64,000 nt of DNA from Paracoccus mutanolyticus (GTDB lineage: Bacteria > Pseudomonadota > Alphaproteobacteria > Rhodobacterales > Rhodobacteraceae), in the NCBI RefSeq assembly GCF_003285265.1, contig NZ_CP030239.1, positions 1,178,001 to 1,242,000 on the forward strand, read 5' to 3'. The notes below the pieces were generated by a model. The model was not told the origin of the DNA and searched no databases. It saw only the letters and a list, made by a program, of their open reading frames with translations. Shown one piece after another: positions 40,573-49,992 of the stretch; position 1 is the first letter of the stretch, and every line of letters begins with the position of its first letter. A program made the position numbers and the translations under genes.

Positions 40573-41970
40573 ATGTTTCGCAACGGGCTGAAGACTTTGC
40601 GGCGGCCGATCCTGGCGGCGCTGCTGGCCGGCGCCACTGCCCTTCCCGCCAGCGCCGAGACATTGGCCGACGCGATGGTGTCGGCCTATCGCCATTCGGC
40701 GCTTCTGGACCAGAACCGCGCCGTGCTGCGTGCCGCCGACGAGGATGCGGCCTCGGCCCTGGCGGCGCTGCGCCCGGTCCTGCAATGGGTGGCGCAATAC
40801 ACCTATCAGAACATTGAGGGGTTCGACGCCAATTCCGCCAGCATCGGGCTGCAGGCCTCGCTGACGCTGTACGACTGGGGGCGCAGCGCCATTGCCATTG
40901 ACATCGCCAAGGAATCGGTCCTGGCGACGCGGGCGGCGCTGGTCGGCGTCGAACAGGACGTGATCCTGGGGGCGGTCGAGGCCTATCTGAACGTGCGCAG
41001 CGCCACCGAGCAGGTCGAGCTGCAGGCCAACTCGGTCCGCGTCATCGGCGAGGAACAGCGCGCCGCCTCGGATCGCTTCGAGGTCGGCGAGATCACCCAG
41101 ACGCGACGTTTCCCAGGCCGATGCCGCCCTGGCGGCGGCCCGGGCCAGCCTGGCGACCGCCGAGGGCGATCTGGCCATCGCGCGCGAGACCTATCGCACC
41201 CAGACCGGCCGCGCGCCGGGCACGCTGGCGCCGCCGCCGCCGACGCCCAGGCTGCCCGCGACGCTGGAAACCGCGCGCCAGATCGGGTTGCGCACGCATC
41301 CGCTGATCCAGCAGGCCCGGCGCGAGGCGGCGGCCGCCGAACTGGCCGTGGCCGCGGCCCAGGCCGAGCGCAACCCCGAGCTGACCGCATCGGCCGCGCT
41401 GACCAAGCAGCGCAGCAAGACGCCCAGCACCGGCGGGCTGACCAGCCGGACCGATTCGGGCTCGGTCTCGCTGAGCCTGTCGCAGACGATCTATTCGGGC
41501 GGGCGGCTGCCCTCGGCGCATCGGCGGGCGATGGCGAACCGCGACGCGGCGCGGGCGGCGCTGCTCAACACCTCGCGCCAGGTCGACCAGGCGGTGGGCA
41601 CGGCCTGGGCCGGGATCGACGTCGCCCGGGCCCAGATCCGGGCCATCGACGAACAGATCGTGGCCGCGCAGCAGGCCACAACGGCGTGCGCGAGGATGCG
41701 ACGCTGGGCGCGCGCACCACGCTGGACGTGCTGGACGCCGAACAGTCGCTGCTGGAGGCGCGGGCCAACAAGATCACGGCCGAGGCCAACCTGCAATTAG
41801 CACATTATCAACTTTTGTCCGCTATGGGTCTGTTGACGGTAGAAAACCTGAAACTGGGGATCCCGACCTATGACCCATCGGCCTATTACAACGCGGTGCG
41901 CGACGCACCCTTCACCAGCCGCCAGGGCGAAAGCCTGGACCGCGTCCTGCGCGCCATCGGCAAGGACTGA
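40573..41970 (+). pseudogene. tolC: TolC-family outer-membrane efflux channel, two frameshifts
   Basis: About 465 residues when repaired, with a signal peptide (MFRNGLKTLRRPILAALLAG to ASAET). Repeated TolC helices and strands are clear: DAMVSAYRHSALLDQNRAVL, QASLTLYDWGRSAIAIDIAK, EAYLNVRSATEQVELQANSV, VSLSLSQTIYSGGRLPSAHR and, at the end, LDVLDAEQSLLEARANKITA. Frames change near 41105 and near 41695. It forms the trimeric outer-membrane duct for RND pumps and type I secretion, and may serve the RND pair encoded 6 kb upstream. AGGGGACAGGGC precedes the ATG. Confidence 0.92.
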
Positions 41971-41996
41971 GGCGCCCGGCGCCAGGGGGGCGTGCC

Positions 41997-42761
41997 ATGC
42001 AGCATGAACCCCTGCGCCAGCCGCTGCTGGCGGAAAACGCGGGCGACGTGCTCGCCTCGATCCGGCGGCTGATCGCCCAGGACGACACCGGGCGGCCGCT
42101 GCCCGGCCGCCCCTTCGGGGACCATCCCTTCCACCGCGCGCCCCGGCCCGGGGCGCAGGACATGCCGCTGGTCCTGGGCCAGTCCGACCTGGTGGCCGGG
42201 GACGCGCCGCGCCCCGCGCCCGCCGTGCCGCCGGCGGTCGAATGGCAGCCCGCGATCATCGCCGAATGGCCCCATGCCCGCATCCTGGGCGGCGGCGCGG
42301 CGCCGGCAGAGGCCGGGCCCGCGCCGCAGGCGGCCGGCCCTGTCACCGCTCCGCCCGCCGCTGCCGTCGCCATTCCGGCCGGGGGCGAGCCCGGCTGGTT
42401 CGACCTGAGCCCCGAGGAGCAGGCCGAGTTCGCCGAGGCCGAGGCCGTGCTGGCGCGCATGACCGCCGGGGTCCGGCCGCCGGGCCTGTCCCCCGCCCAG
42501 ACCGCCGAGATCGTCGAGTTTCCGCTGGCCGAACCGGCGCAGGACGCGGCCCCCGCGCCCGCCCCGGAAGCGGCTGCGACGGCGGCCCCGAACCTGTTCG
42601 CCCCGGCCGATGACGGGGAACAGGATCTGCGCCAGCAGGTCCGCGCCCTGATCCGCCACGAGCTTGAGGGCGCGATGGGCGAGCGTTTCAGCGCCAACCT
42701 GCGCCAGCTGATCCGGGCCGAGGTCGAGACGGTCATCCGCGGCCTTTGCGCGCAGGGGTGA
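41997..42761 (+). CDS. PopZ-like polar organising protein (DUF2497-type)
   Basis: A 254-residue intact frame. The N-terminus has GDVLASIRRLIAQDDTG (about residues 16-32), matching the PopZ helix EILASIRRIISED. About 150 residues rich in Pro, Ala, Glu and Asp follow, as in PopZ's disordered middle. The C-terminus LRQQVRALIRHELEGAMGER, then FSANLRQLIRAEVETVIRGL, has the helix pattern of the PopZ oligomerisation domain. In Caulobacter, popZ lies directly after a tolC-like gene (rsaFb), as here. PopZ forms polar condensates that tether the ParB-origin complex. Sequence similarity is low except at the two ends, so the call is by architecture and synteny. Confidence 0.7.
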   Translation: MQHEPLRQPLLAENAGDVLASIRRLIAQDDTGRPLPGRPFGDHPFHRAPRPGAQDMPLVLGQSDLVAGDAPRPAPAVPPAVEWQPAIIAEWPHARILGGGAAPAEAGPAPQAAGPVTAPPAAAVAIPAGGEPGWFDLSPEEQAEFAEAEAVLARMTAGVRPPGLSPAQTAEIVEFPLAEPAQDAAPAPAPEAAATAAPNLFAPADDGEQDLRQQVRALIRHELEGAMGERFSANLRQLIRAEVETVIRGLCAQG

Positions 42762-42804
42762 AGGCCGGCGCGCGGGTCCCGCGCGCGCGGCAGGCCCCGG
42801 CCCC

Positions 42805-42822
42805 GCCCCCGAAAACGGGGGC
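42805..42822 (+). terminator. Hairpin terminator of the pcm-tolC-popZ-like cluster
   Basis: GCCCCCG-AAAA-CGGGGGC, a perfect 7-bp stem with a tetraloop, 43 bases after the popZ-like stop and followed by TTGCG. This is the best intrinsic-terminator shape in the region, although the U tract is short. Confidence 0.6.
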
Positions 42823-42965
42823 TTGCGCGCTGCCCCGCGCGGTATCACGCTGGGGCGGCGCCCGCCGGCCCGGGCCGGCCCACCGGATCATTGAAGCTGT
42901 AAGCAAACCGGTTCGTCCCGACGCCCGGCTTGGTAACATCGAGCCACTGCGGGGAGGGATAGGCT

Positions 42966-44341
42966 GATTTCGGGGTGGGTAATTTGCACCGCGCCCATCA
43001 GGCGGTCTATCGGACCGGCTGATGACCCTGGGCCAGGGCCAGGATTTCGCCATCGTCGGCGCGGGGGTCATGCCCTCGGACGCGCGGATGCGCGACGTGC
43101 TGGCGGGGCAGGATTATCTGTACACGGTGGTCGAGCAATCGGCCGAAGCCTCGCGGGCGCGGGTGATCGGGGCGATGATCGACCACCTGCCCGCCGCTGA
43201 CGGTGCCGCCATCGTGGCAAGGCTGGCCGACCCGGCGATCCGCATCGCCAGCCTGACCATCACCGAGGGCGGCTATTTCATCGACGCCAAGACCGGCCAT
43301 TTCGACCCCGCGCACCCCGCCATCGCGGCGGATGGCGCGGCGCCGGATGCGCCAAGGACCGTGTTCGGGATGCTGGTCGCCGGGCTGAAGGCGCGCCGCG
43401 ACGCGGGCGTGCCGCCCTTTACCGTGATGTCTTGCGACAACATCCCCCACAACGGCCATGTCACGCGCGAGGCGGTGGTGGAAACCGCGCGCCTGTCGGA
43501 CCCGGCGCTGGCCGACTGGATCGCGGCGAACGTGGCCTTTCCGAACGGCATGGTCGATCGCATCACCCCCGCGACCAGCGACCGCGAGCGCCGCATGGTC
43601 CGCGAGGATTTCGGCGTCGAGGACGCGAGCCCCGTCTTTGCCGAGGATTTCATCCAATGGGTGCTAGAGGACGACTTTCCCCAGGGCCGCCCGCCGCTGG
43701 AGCAGGTCGGCGTGGAATTCGTCGACGACGTGACGCCCTGGGAGATGATGAAGATCCGCATCCTGAACGGGGGCCATGCGGTCATTGCCTATCCCTCGGG
43801 GCTGATGGACATCCATTTCGTGCACGAGGGGATGCAGAACCCGCTGGTCCGCGCCTTTCTGGACAAGGTCGAGGCCGAGGAGATCATCCCCGTGGTCCCG
43901 CCCGTCCCCGGCACCGACCTCAACGCCTATTACGCCAAGGTGGCGGAGCGCTGCGCCAACCCCAAGATCGGCGACACCATCCGGCGGCTGTGCCTGGACG
44001 GCTCGAACCGGCAGCCCAAGTTCATCATCCCGACCATCGCCGACCGGCTGGCCCGCGATCTGCCGGTCGAGGGCCTGGCCTTGGAATCGGCGCTGTGGTG
44101 CCGCTATTGCGCGGGCACGACCGATTCGGGGGCCGAGATCGCCCCGAACGATCCGAACTGGGACCGGCTGACCGCGGCGGCACGGGCGGCGCGGTCCGAG
44201 CCCGCCGCCTGGCTGGGCATGGCCGAGATCTACGGCGAGACCGGCCGCGACCCGCGCCTGGCCGAGCCCTTTGCCCGCTGGCTGGCGATGCTGTGGGACC
44301 AGGGGACCGAGGCCACGCTGCGCCATTACCTGCGTGGCTGA
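42966..44341 (+). pseudogene. Mannitol/polyol dehydrogenase (long-chain MDR/MtlK type), 5' end disrupted
   Basis: Oxidises mannitol, sorbitol or arabinitol to the ketose with NAD+. From 43022 one frame runs intact for 439 codons: DFAIVGAGVMPSDARMRDVL, the catalytic SCDNIPHNGHVTREAV region, MMKIRILNGGHAVIAYPSGL with the conserved K-x4-N-x2-H, and RQPKFIIPTIADRL. The true N-terminus lies upstream. At 42966-43013 a different frame reads DFGVGNLHRAHQAVY, the invariant nucleotide-binding HFGVGNFHRAHQAVY of this family, and stops two codons on. Before it, sequence is not clearly family-like and I find no start codon. xylB follows 33 bases downstream. Confidence 0.88.
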
Positions 44342-44374
44342 GCCGGGCCATGTCCAAGCAAGGGGAGGAACGGG

Positions 44375-45798
44375 ATGTATCTGGGCATTGATCTGGGCAC
44401 CTCGGGCGTCAAGGCGACGCTGATCGACGCGGGCCAGCGGGTGCTGGGCTCGGAAACCGCGCCGCTGACGGTCAGCCGGCCGCATCCGAACTGGTCCGAG
44501 CAGGACCCGGCCGACTGGATCGCCGCCACGGAAGCGGCGATCCGCGATGGCCCGGGGGCAGGACCGTCCGGCCTGCGCGGCATCGGCCGACCGGGCAGAT
44601 GCACGGGTCGGTGCCCTGGACGCGGGCGGCGCCGTGCTGCGCCCGGCCATCCTGTGGAACGACACGCGCGCCCATGCCGAGGCGGCGGCGATGGATGCCC
44701 TGCCCGACGTGCGCCGGCTGTCGGGCAACATCGTCTTTCCGGGCTTCACCGCGCCCAAGCTGGTCTGGATGGCGCGCCACGAACCCGCGCTGTTCGACCG
44801 GGTCGCCTGCGTGCTGCTGCCCAAGGACTACCTGCGGCTGTGGCTGACGGGTGAGCGGGTCAGCGAGATGTCGGACGCCTCGGGGACCAGCTGGCTGGAC
44901 GTGGCGGGGCGCGACTGGTCGAACCGCTGCTTGCGGCGGGGGGCATGCGGCGCGACCAGATGCCGGCGCTGCGAGGGCAGCGCGCCCTGGGGCACTTGGC
45001 CGCGCCGGCCGAGCGCTGGGGCATCGCCGGCCCGGACGTCGTCGCCGGCGGCGCGGGCGACAATGCGGCGACGGCCATCGGCGCGGGCACCGTGGCCGAG
45101 GGGCAGGGTTTCGTCAGCCTGGGCACCTCGGGCGTGGTCTTCGCGGCCTCGGACCGCTTCCTGCCGGCGCCGGAACGGCGGTCCATGCCTTCTGCCACGC
45201 CCTGCCGGCGACCTGGCACCAGATGGGGGTGATCCTGTCGGCCTCGGCCGCGCTGGAATGGCTGGCGGGCGTCCTGGACGCGCGCGCGGCCGACCTGACG
45301 CAGGACCTGGGCCCCCTGCAGACGCCGGGGACGGCGCTGTTCCTGCCCTATCTGTCGGGCGAGCGGACGCCGCACAACGATGCCCTGGCCAAGGGGGTGC
45401 TGGCCGGCCTGACGCCCACCACCGACCGCGCCGCCCTGACGCGCGCCGTGCTGGAGGGGGTGGCCTTTGCCCTGGCCGACAACCTGACCGCGCTGCGCGC
45501 CGCGGGTGCCGATCCGGGCGCGCTGCTGGCGCTGGGCGGGGGCGCGCGGTCGGATTACTGGCTGCGGCTGATCGCCAGCACGCTGAACCTGCCGATCCTG
45601 CTGCCGGTGGGCGGCGATTACGGCGCGGCCTTTGGCGCGGCGCGGCTGGGGCTGATGGCCGCGACCGGGGCCGACCCGGCCGAGGTCTGCACCATGCCCG
45701 GCATCGCCGCGCGGATCGAGCCCGACGCTGCACTGGTCCCCGCCTTCGCCGAAGGGCTGGCCCGGTTCCGCGCGCTGTATCCCGCCAGCCGAGGCTAG
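44375..45798 (+). pseudogene. xylB: Xylulokinase, three frameshifts
   Basis: FGGY-family kinase phosphorylating D-xylulose, the product of the polyol dehydrogenase encoded just upstream, so the pair forms a polyol catabolic unit. MYLGIDLGTSGVKATLIDAG is the ATP-binding phosphate-1 loop. GQMHGSV (frame change near 44590), ILWNDTRAHAEAAAMDALPD, FPGFTAPKLVWMARHEP, GDNAATAIGAGTV and FLPYLSGERTPHNDALAKGV follow. LALGGGARSDYWLRLIASTL is the adenosine motif near the end. Breaks lie near 44590, 44930 and 45175; at the last, one base missing before GTAVHAFCHALPATWHQMG explains it. AGGGGAGGAACGGG is the ribosome binding site. Confidence 0.9.
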
Positions 45799-45801
45799 GG
45801 C

Positions 45802-45837
45802 GCTGGCTCTATCGAACCGCCCGGGCTGGATCTATCG
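45802..45837 (+). promoter_or_regulatory. Direct repeats upstream of tpa, candidate TauR/MocR operator
   Basis: GCTGGCTCTATCG (45802-45814) and GCTGGATCTATCG (45825-45837) are direct repeats differing at one base, starts 23 bases apart, 55 bases before the tpa ATG. MocR-type regulators typically bind spaced direct repeats near the genes they control. A tauR-like gene follows tpa. Confidence 0.55.
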
Positions 45838-45891
45838 CCCCCCGCTGCCCGGGCGTAAGGTCGCGCCAGAACCCATCACGCGAGGCACCCC

Positions 45892-47267
45892 ATGAACGAC
45901 CTGAGCCCGAACGACCTGAGCCCGGTCATCGCCGCCGACAAGGCCCATGTCTGGCACCACCTGAGCCAGCACAAGCAATACGAGACCATCGACCCGCGCG
46001 TCTTTGTCGAGGGCAAGGGGCTGACGCTGTGGGATGCCACCGGGCGCGAGTTCCTGGACGGGCTGTCGGGCGGGGTCTGGACGGTGAACGTGGGCTATGG
46101 CCGCGAAAGCATCGCCAACGCGGTGCGCGACCAGCTGCTGAAGCTGAACTATTACGCGGGTGCGGCCGGTTCCGTGCCGGGCGCGCTGTTCGCGCAGGCG
46201 CTGACCGCGAAGATGCCGGGGATGACGCGGGTCTATTACTCGAACTCGGGCTCGGAGGCGAACGAGAAGGTCTACAAGATGGTGCGCCAGATCGCGGCGC
46301 GCCAGCACGGCGGCAAGAAGTGGAAGATCCTGTTCCGCGACCGCGACTATCACGGGACCACCATCGCCACCCTTGCGACCAGCGGGCAGGACCAGCGGGC
46401 GATGCAATACGGCCCCTATCCCGACGGGTTCGTGCGCGTGCCGCATTGCCTGGAATACCGCAAGCAGTGGGATGTGGAAAACTATGGCGAGCGCGCCGCC
46501 GACGCCATCGAGGAGGTGATCCTGCGCGAAGGCCCCGACACCGTGGGTTGCCTGGTGCTTGAGCCGGTGACCGCGGGCGGCGGGGTCATCACCCCGCCCG
46601 AGGGATACTGGCAGCGCGTACAGGAGATCTGCCGCAAATACGAAATCCTGCTGCACATCGACGAGGTGGTCTGCGGCCTTGGCCGCACCGGCACCTGGTT
46701 CGGATACCAGAACTATGGCATCCAGCCCGATTTCGTGACCATGGCCAAGGGCGTCGCCTCGGGCTATGCGGCGATTTCCTGCACCGTGACGACCGAGCGC
46801 GTCTTCGACATGTTCAAGGACGACGCCAGCGACGATGGCGCTCTTTCCGCGACATCTCGACCTTTGGCGGCTGCACCTCGGGACCGGCGGCGGCGCTGGA
46901 GAACATGCGCATCATCGAGGAGGAGGGGCTGCTGGAGAACACCGTCGCCATGGGCGAGCGGCTGGTCGGCAACCTGCGCGCGCTGATGGAGAAGCACGCC
47001 GCCATCGGCGACGTGCGCGGCAAGGGCCTGTTCTGCGGCGCCGAACTGGTCGCGGATCGGGCGACGAAGGAGCCGGCGGACGAAAAGCAGGTGCAGGCCG
47101 TGGTTGCCGACTGCCTGGCGCAGGGCGTCATCATCGGCGCGACCAACCGTTCGATCCCCGGCTTCAACAACACGCTGTGCCTGGCGCCGGCGCTGCTGGT
47201 GGACGCGGACCAGATCGACCGCTTCAGCGACGCCATCGACGGGGCGCTGACTCGGGTCTTCGGTTAG
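45892..47267 (+). pseudogene. tpa: Taurine:pyruvate aminotransferase, one frameshift
   Basis: Class III PLP aminotransferase that converts taurine and pyruvate to sulfoacetaldehyde and alanine. ADKAHVWHHLSQHKQYETID, GVWTVNVGYGRESIANAVRD, RVYYSNSGSEANEKVYKMVR and FRDRDYHGTTIATLATSG agree closely with Rhodobacteraceae Tpa enzymes. ILLHIDEVVCGLGRTGTWFG holds the cofactor Asp, and VTMAKGVASGYAAI the Schiff-base Lys. The frame breaks near 46840 (FKDDASD to FRDISTFGGCTSGPAA) and ends at 47267. A preceding repeat pair and the following tauR-like gene support the taurine assignment; xsc and pta are not in the window. Confidence 0.85.
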
Positions 47268-47275
47268 GGCAGTAT

Positions 47276-47297
47276 GGCGGCCTGACGAAAGGCCGCC
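47276..47297 (+). terminator. Hairpin filling the tpa-tauR gap and abutting the tauR start
   Basis: GGCGGCCT-GACGAA-AGGCCGCC is a perfect 8-bp stem with a 6-nt loop, ending at the base before the tauR ATG. It may end tpa transcription or hide the only ribosome-binding-like sequence (GAAAGG) of tauR. Confidence 0.55.
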
Positions 47298-48760
47298 ATG
47301 CAGATCCCGCCCGAGACCTTCCTGATCGACCGCGCCGCCGCCCTGCCGCTGCAAGTTCAGTTGCGGCGGCAGATCGTTCTGGCGGTGCACGAAGGCCGGT
47401 TGCGGCCGGGCGAGCGGATGCCGTCGAGCCGGGCGCTGGCCGCGCATCTGGGGGTCGGGCGGATCACCGTCAGCCAGGCCTACGGCGATCTGGTGGCGAC
47501 CGACTACCTGGTGGCGCGGGGGCGGTCGGGCTATTTCATCGGCGACCGCGTGGGCGCGCCCGAGGCGGCGCCCGCCGGCCCGGCCGACGGTCCGGGCCTG
47601 GACTGGGGCGCGCGGCTGGACGGGCGCTATACTGCTGCGCGGCGCAAGGACCGTCCCCGCGACTGGCGCAGCTATCCCTGGCCCTTCCTTTACGGCCAGA
47701 CCGACGACCGGCTGATCGACCATGCCGCCTGGCGCGAATGCGCGGTGCGCGCGCTGGGGCGGCGCGACCTGGGCGCGCTGTCGGACGATCAGTATGACGG
47801 CGACGACCCGGAGCTGATCGACTTCATCATCCGCCACCTGCTGCCCCGGCGCGGCATCCGCGCCCGGCCCGACCAGGTGCTGCTGACGCTGGGGGCGCAG
47901 AATCCGTTGTGGCTGATCTGCCAGATCCTGCTGCACCGGGGCCAGACCTGCGCCATCGAGGAGCCGTTCTATCCCGGCCTGCACGAGATCCTGGCCGTGC
48001 ACGACGCCCGCGTCCTGCCGGTGCCCATCGACCACGGCGGCCTGCCGCCCGAGGCGGTGCCCGAAGGGGTTTCGGTCGTCTTCACCTCGCCCAGCCACCA
48101 GTGCCCCACGAACCGCACCATGCCGCGCCCCCGGCGCGAGGCGCTGCTGCGGCTGGCGGCGGCGCGCGGCTTTGCCGTGGTCGAGGACGATTACGAATTC
48201 GAGATCAGCTTTGCGGGCGCGACCTCTCCGGCCTTGAAGGCGATGGACCGGCACGGGGCGGTGATCTATGTCGGCTCGTTTTCCAAGTCGGTCTTTCCGG
48301 GGCTGCGGCGGCTATACGATCATCAAGGACTACATTCGGGAGCGGGAACGGCGGGGCCAGGAGGTATTTGTGCCGCTGTCGCATCCGCCGGGCCATGCTC
48401 AGCGCTCCATGGCCTAGGTCCGGTCTCGGGGCCATTACGACGCCAGCTGAACCGGATGCGCGAGGCCTATGCCGCGCGGCGCGCCGCCACCGCCCAGGCG
48501 CTGGCCCGGCACGGGCTGGACGCGGGCGCGGCCGTGGCGCCGGCGGGTCGAGCTTCTGGCTGCCCACACCGCGGGGCCTGGACAGCGACGCCCTGGCGCT
48601 GGCGCTTCGCCCCGAGGGCGTGCTGATCGAACCGGGCCGGCCGTTCTTTCGCGACCGGCCCCAGGGCGCGGGCTTCTATCGGCTGGCCTATTCCTCGATC
48701 GCCGAGGCCGAGATCGACGAAGGGATCCGGCGCATCGCGGCGGTCGGCGCGCGGCTGTGA
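47298..48760 (+). pseudogene. tauR: MocR/GntR-type regulator, TauR-like, interrupted by an IS21 transposase fragment
   Basis: N-terminal GntR winged helix: LPLQVQLRRQIVLAVHEGRL, RPGERMPSSRALAAHLGVGR and ITVSQAYGDLVATDYLVARG. An aminotransferase-I-like PLP domain follows (WRSYPWPFLYGQTDDRLIDH, VLLTLGAQNPLWLICQILLH, VVFTSPSHQCPTNRTMPRPR, EDDYEFEISF, YVGSFSKSVFPGLR with the PLP lysine). This layout and the WRxYPxPFxYGQ block match TauR, the taurine-catabolism regulator. At about 48310 it runs into an IstA transposase segment. After about 48420 the TauR C-terminus resumes (DAQLNRMREAYAARR-type, then GVLIEPGRPFFRDRPQGAGF) and ends at 48760. Confidence 0.85.
48312..48404 (+). mobile_element. IS21-family IstA transposase fragment embedded in tauR
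   Basis: About 30 codons reading YTIIKDYIRERERRGQEVFV then PLSHPPGHAQ, the well-known IstA segment that precedes the DDE domain. No IS21 ends, istB or further istA are present, so this is a shard, not an element. The last seven residues, HPPGHAQ, also resemble the TauR sequence expected at that place (RHPPGHxQR), and the host sequence resumes right there. Exchange therefore seems to have happened within a short stretch common to both genes. Confidence 0.75.
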
Positions 48761-48784
48761 GGAGGGGCCGGCTATGAGGGCAAG

Positions 48785-48845
48785 GGGGGACTTCGCGTCC
48801 CCCATCCTTCGCTGGCGCGAAGGATTCCCCCTGCGGGATATTTTT
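48785..48845 (+). terminator. Tandem hairpins plus T-run, Rhodobacteraceae-type terminator after tauR
   Basis: GGGGGA-CTTCGCG-TCCCCC (48785-48803) is followed at once by ATCCTTCG-CTGGCG-CGAAGGAT (48804-48825), then CCCCCTGCGGGATATTTTT ending at 48845. The GGGATATTTTT tail recurs in intergenic terminators of this family as I recall them. The remaining 120 bases to the next gene show nothing else. Confidence 0.65.
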
Positions 48846-48970
48846 CCACGAAAGAACCGAGGGGAGCCGCAATGCGCCCTTGCCGCCGGGCCGGCAGCGG
48901 GCCGTTTGACATCCGCCCGCGCCCGCGTGACAGAGGGGCCGCGATCTGCCCTGCCTGAACGAGCCTTTCC

Positions 48971-49992
48971 ATGAGCCTGACCGGACGCCGGACCCTGACC
49001 TTTGCGCTTGCCGCCATCGGCGCCGCGCTGTTCCTGTGGCTTGGCCTGCCCCTGCCCTTGCTGCTGGGGCCGATGCTGGCCTGCCGATCGCCGCGCTGGC
49101 CGGCGCACCGCTGGCCGGGGCGGGCTGGCTGGGCGTCCTGATGCGCACCATCCTGGGGGTGGCGGTCGGCGCCTCGATCACGCCCGCGGTGCTGGCGGGG
49201 CTGCCCGACATGGCGGCGTCCCTGGCGCTGGTCCCGGCCTTCATCGCGGTGATCGCGCTGGTCGGCTATCCGCTGTTCCGGCGCGGCTTCGGCTTCGACC
49301 ATCCGACCGCCTGGTACGGGGCGATGCCGGGGGGACTGCAGGACATGCTGGCCTTTGGCGAGGAGGCGGGCGGCGACATCCGCGCGCTGTCGCTGATCCA
49401 TGCCACGCGCGTCCTGGTCATCGTGACCGTGGCGCCGCTGATCATGACCGCCTATTGGTCGGTCGACCTGACCCAGCCGCCGGGAGCGCCGCTGTCCTCG
49501 GTCGCGCCGCTCGAGCTGGTGCTGATGGGGCTGTGCGGCCTGGTGGGCTGGCAGGTGGCCGAGCGGATCGGGCTGTTCGGCGCCTCGATCCTGGGGCCGA
49601 TGATCCTGACGGCGGCGCTGTCGCTGGCCGGGCTGATCCAGCACCGTCCGCCGGCCGAGATGATCCAGGCCGCGCAGTTCTTCATCGGCATCGCGGTCGG
49701 GTCGAAATATGCCGGCATCACCTGGCGCGAACTGCGCCAGGCCGTCGTCGCGGGGCTGGTCTATTCGCTGCTGCTGGCTGCGATCAGCCTGATCTTTATC
49801 GAACTGATCGTGCACCTGGGCCTGGCGCCGGGGCTGGACGCCTTCCTGGCCTTCCTGCCGGGCGGCCAGGCCGAGATGATCGTGATCGCCATCATCGCCG
49901 GGGCGGACCTGGCCTATGTCGTCAGCCATCACCTGCTGCGCATCGTGCTGGTGATCCTGCTGGCGCCCATCGTGGCGCGGCTGTTTCGCTAG
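48971..49992 (+). pseudogene. AbrB-family membrane protein (COG3180, 'ammonia monooxygenase-like'), one frameshift
   Basis: Start MSLTGRRTLTFALAAIGAAL at 48971. The product is a polytopic inner-membrane protein of about 340 residues made of two AbrB-type membrane repeats. LPLPLLLGPMLA is followed by a frame break near 49080 (one base missing before LPIAALAGAPLAGAGWLGV); then AWYGAMPGGLQDMLAFGEEA, LIHATRVLVIVTVAP and, in the second repeat, FLPGGQAEMIVIAIIAGADL. The family has been annotated as putative ammonia monooxygenase or regulator without good evidence; transport is more plausible. Its TAG lies in the CTAG shared with kup. Confidence 0.85.

Noticed and set aside
42890..43010. Possible riboswitch: CGAGCCACTGCGGGGAGGGAT resembles the ACTG-containing core of cobalamin riboswitches, before a metabolic gene.
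   Set aside because: The downstream bases 42966-43013 encode the conserved dehydrogenase N-terminus, so the region is damaged coding sequence, and no complete riboswitch fold can be drawn.
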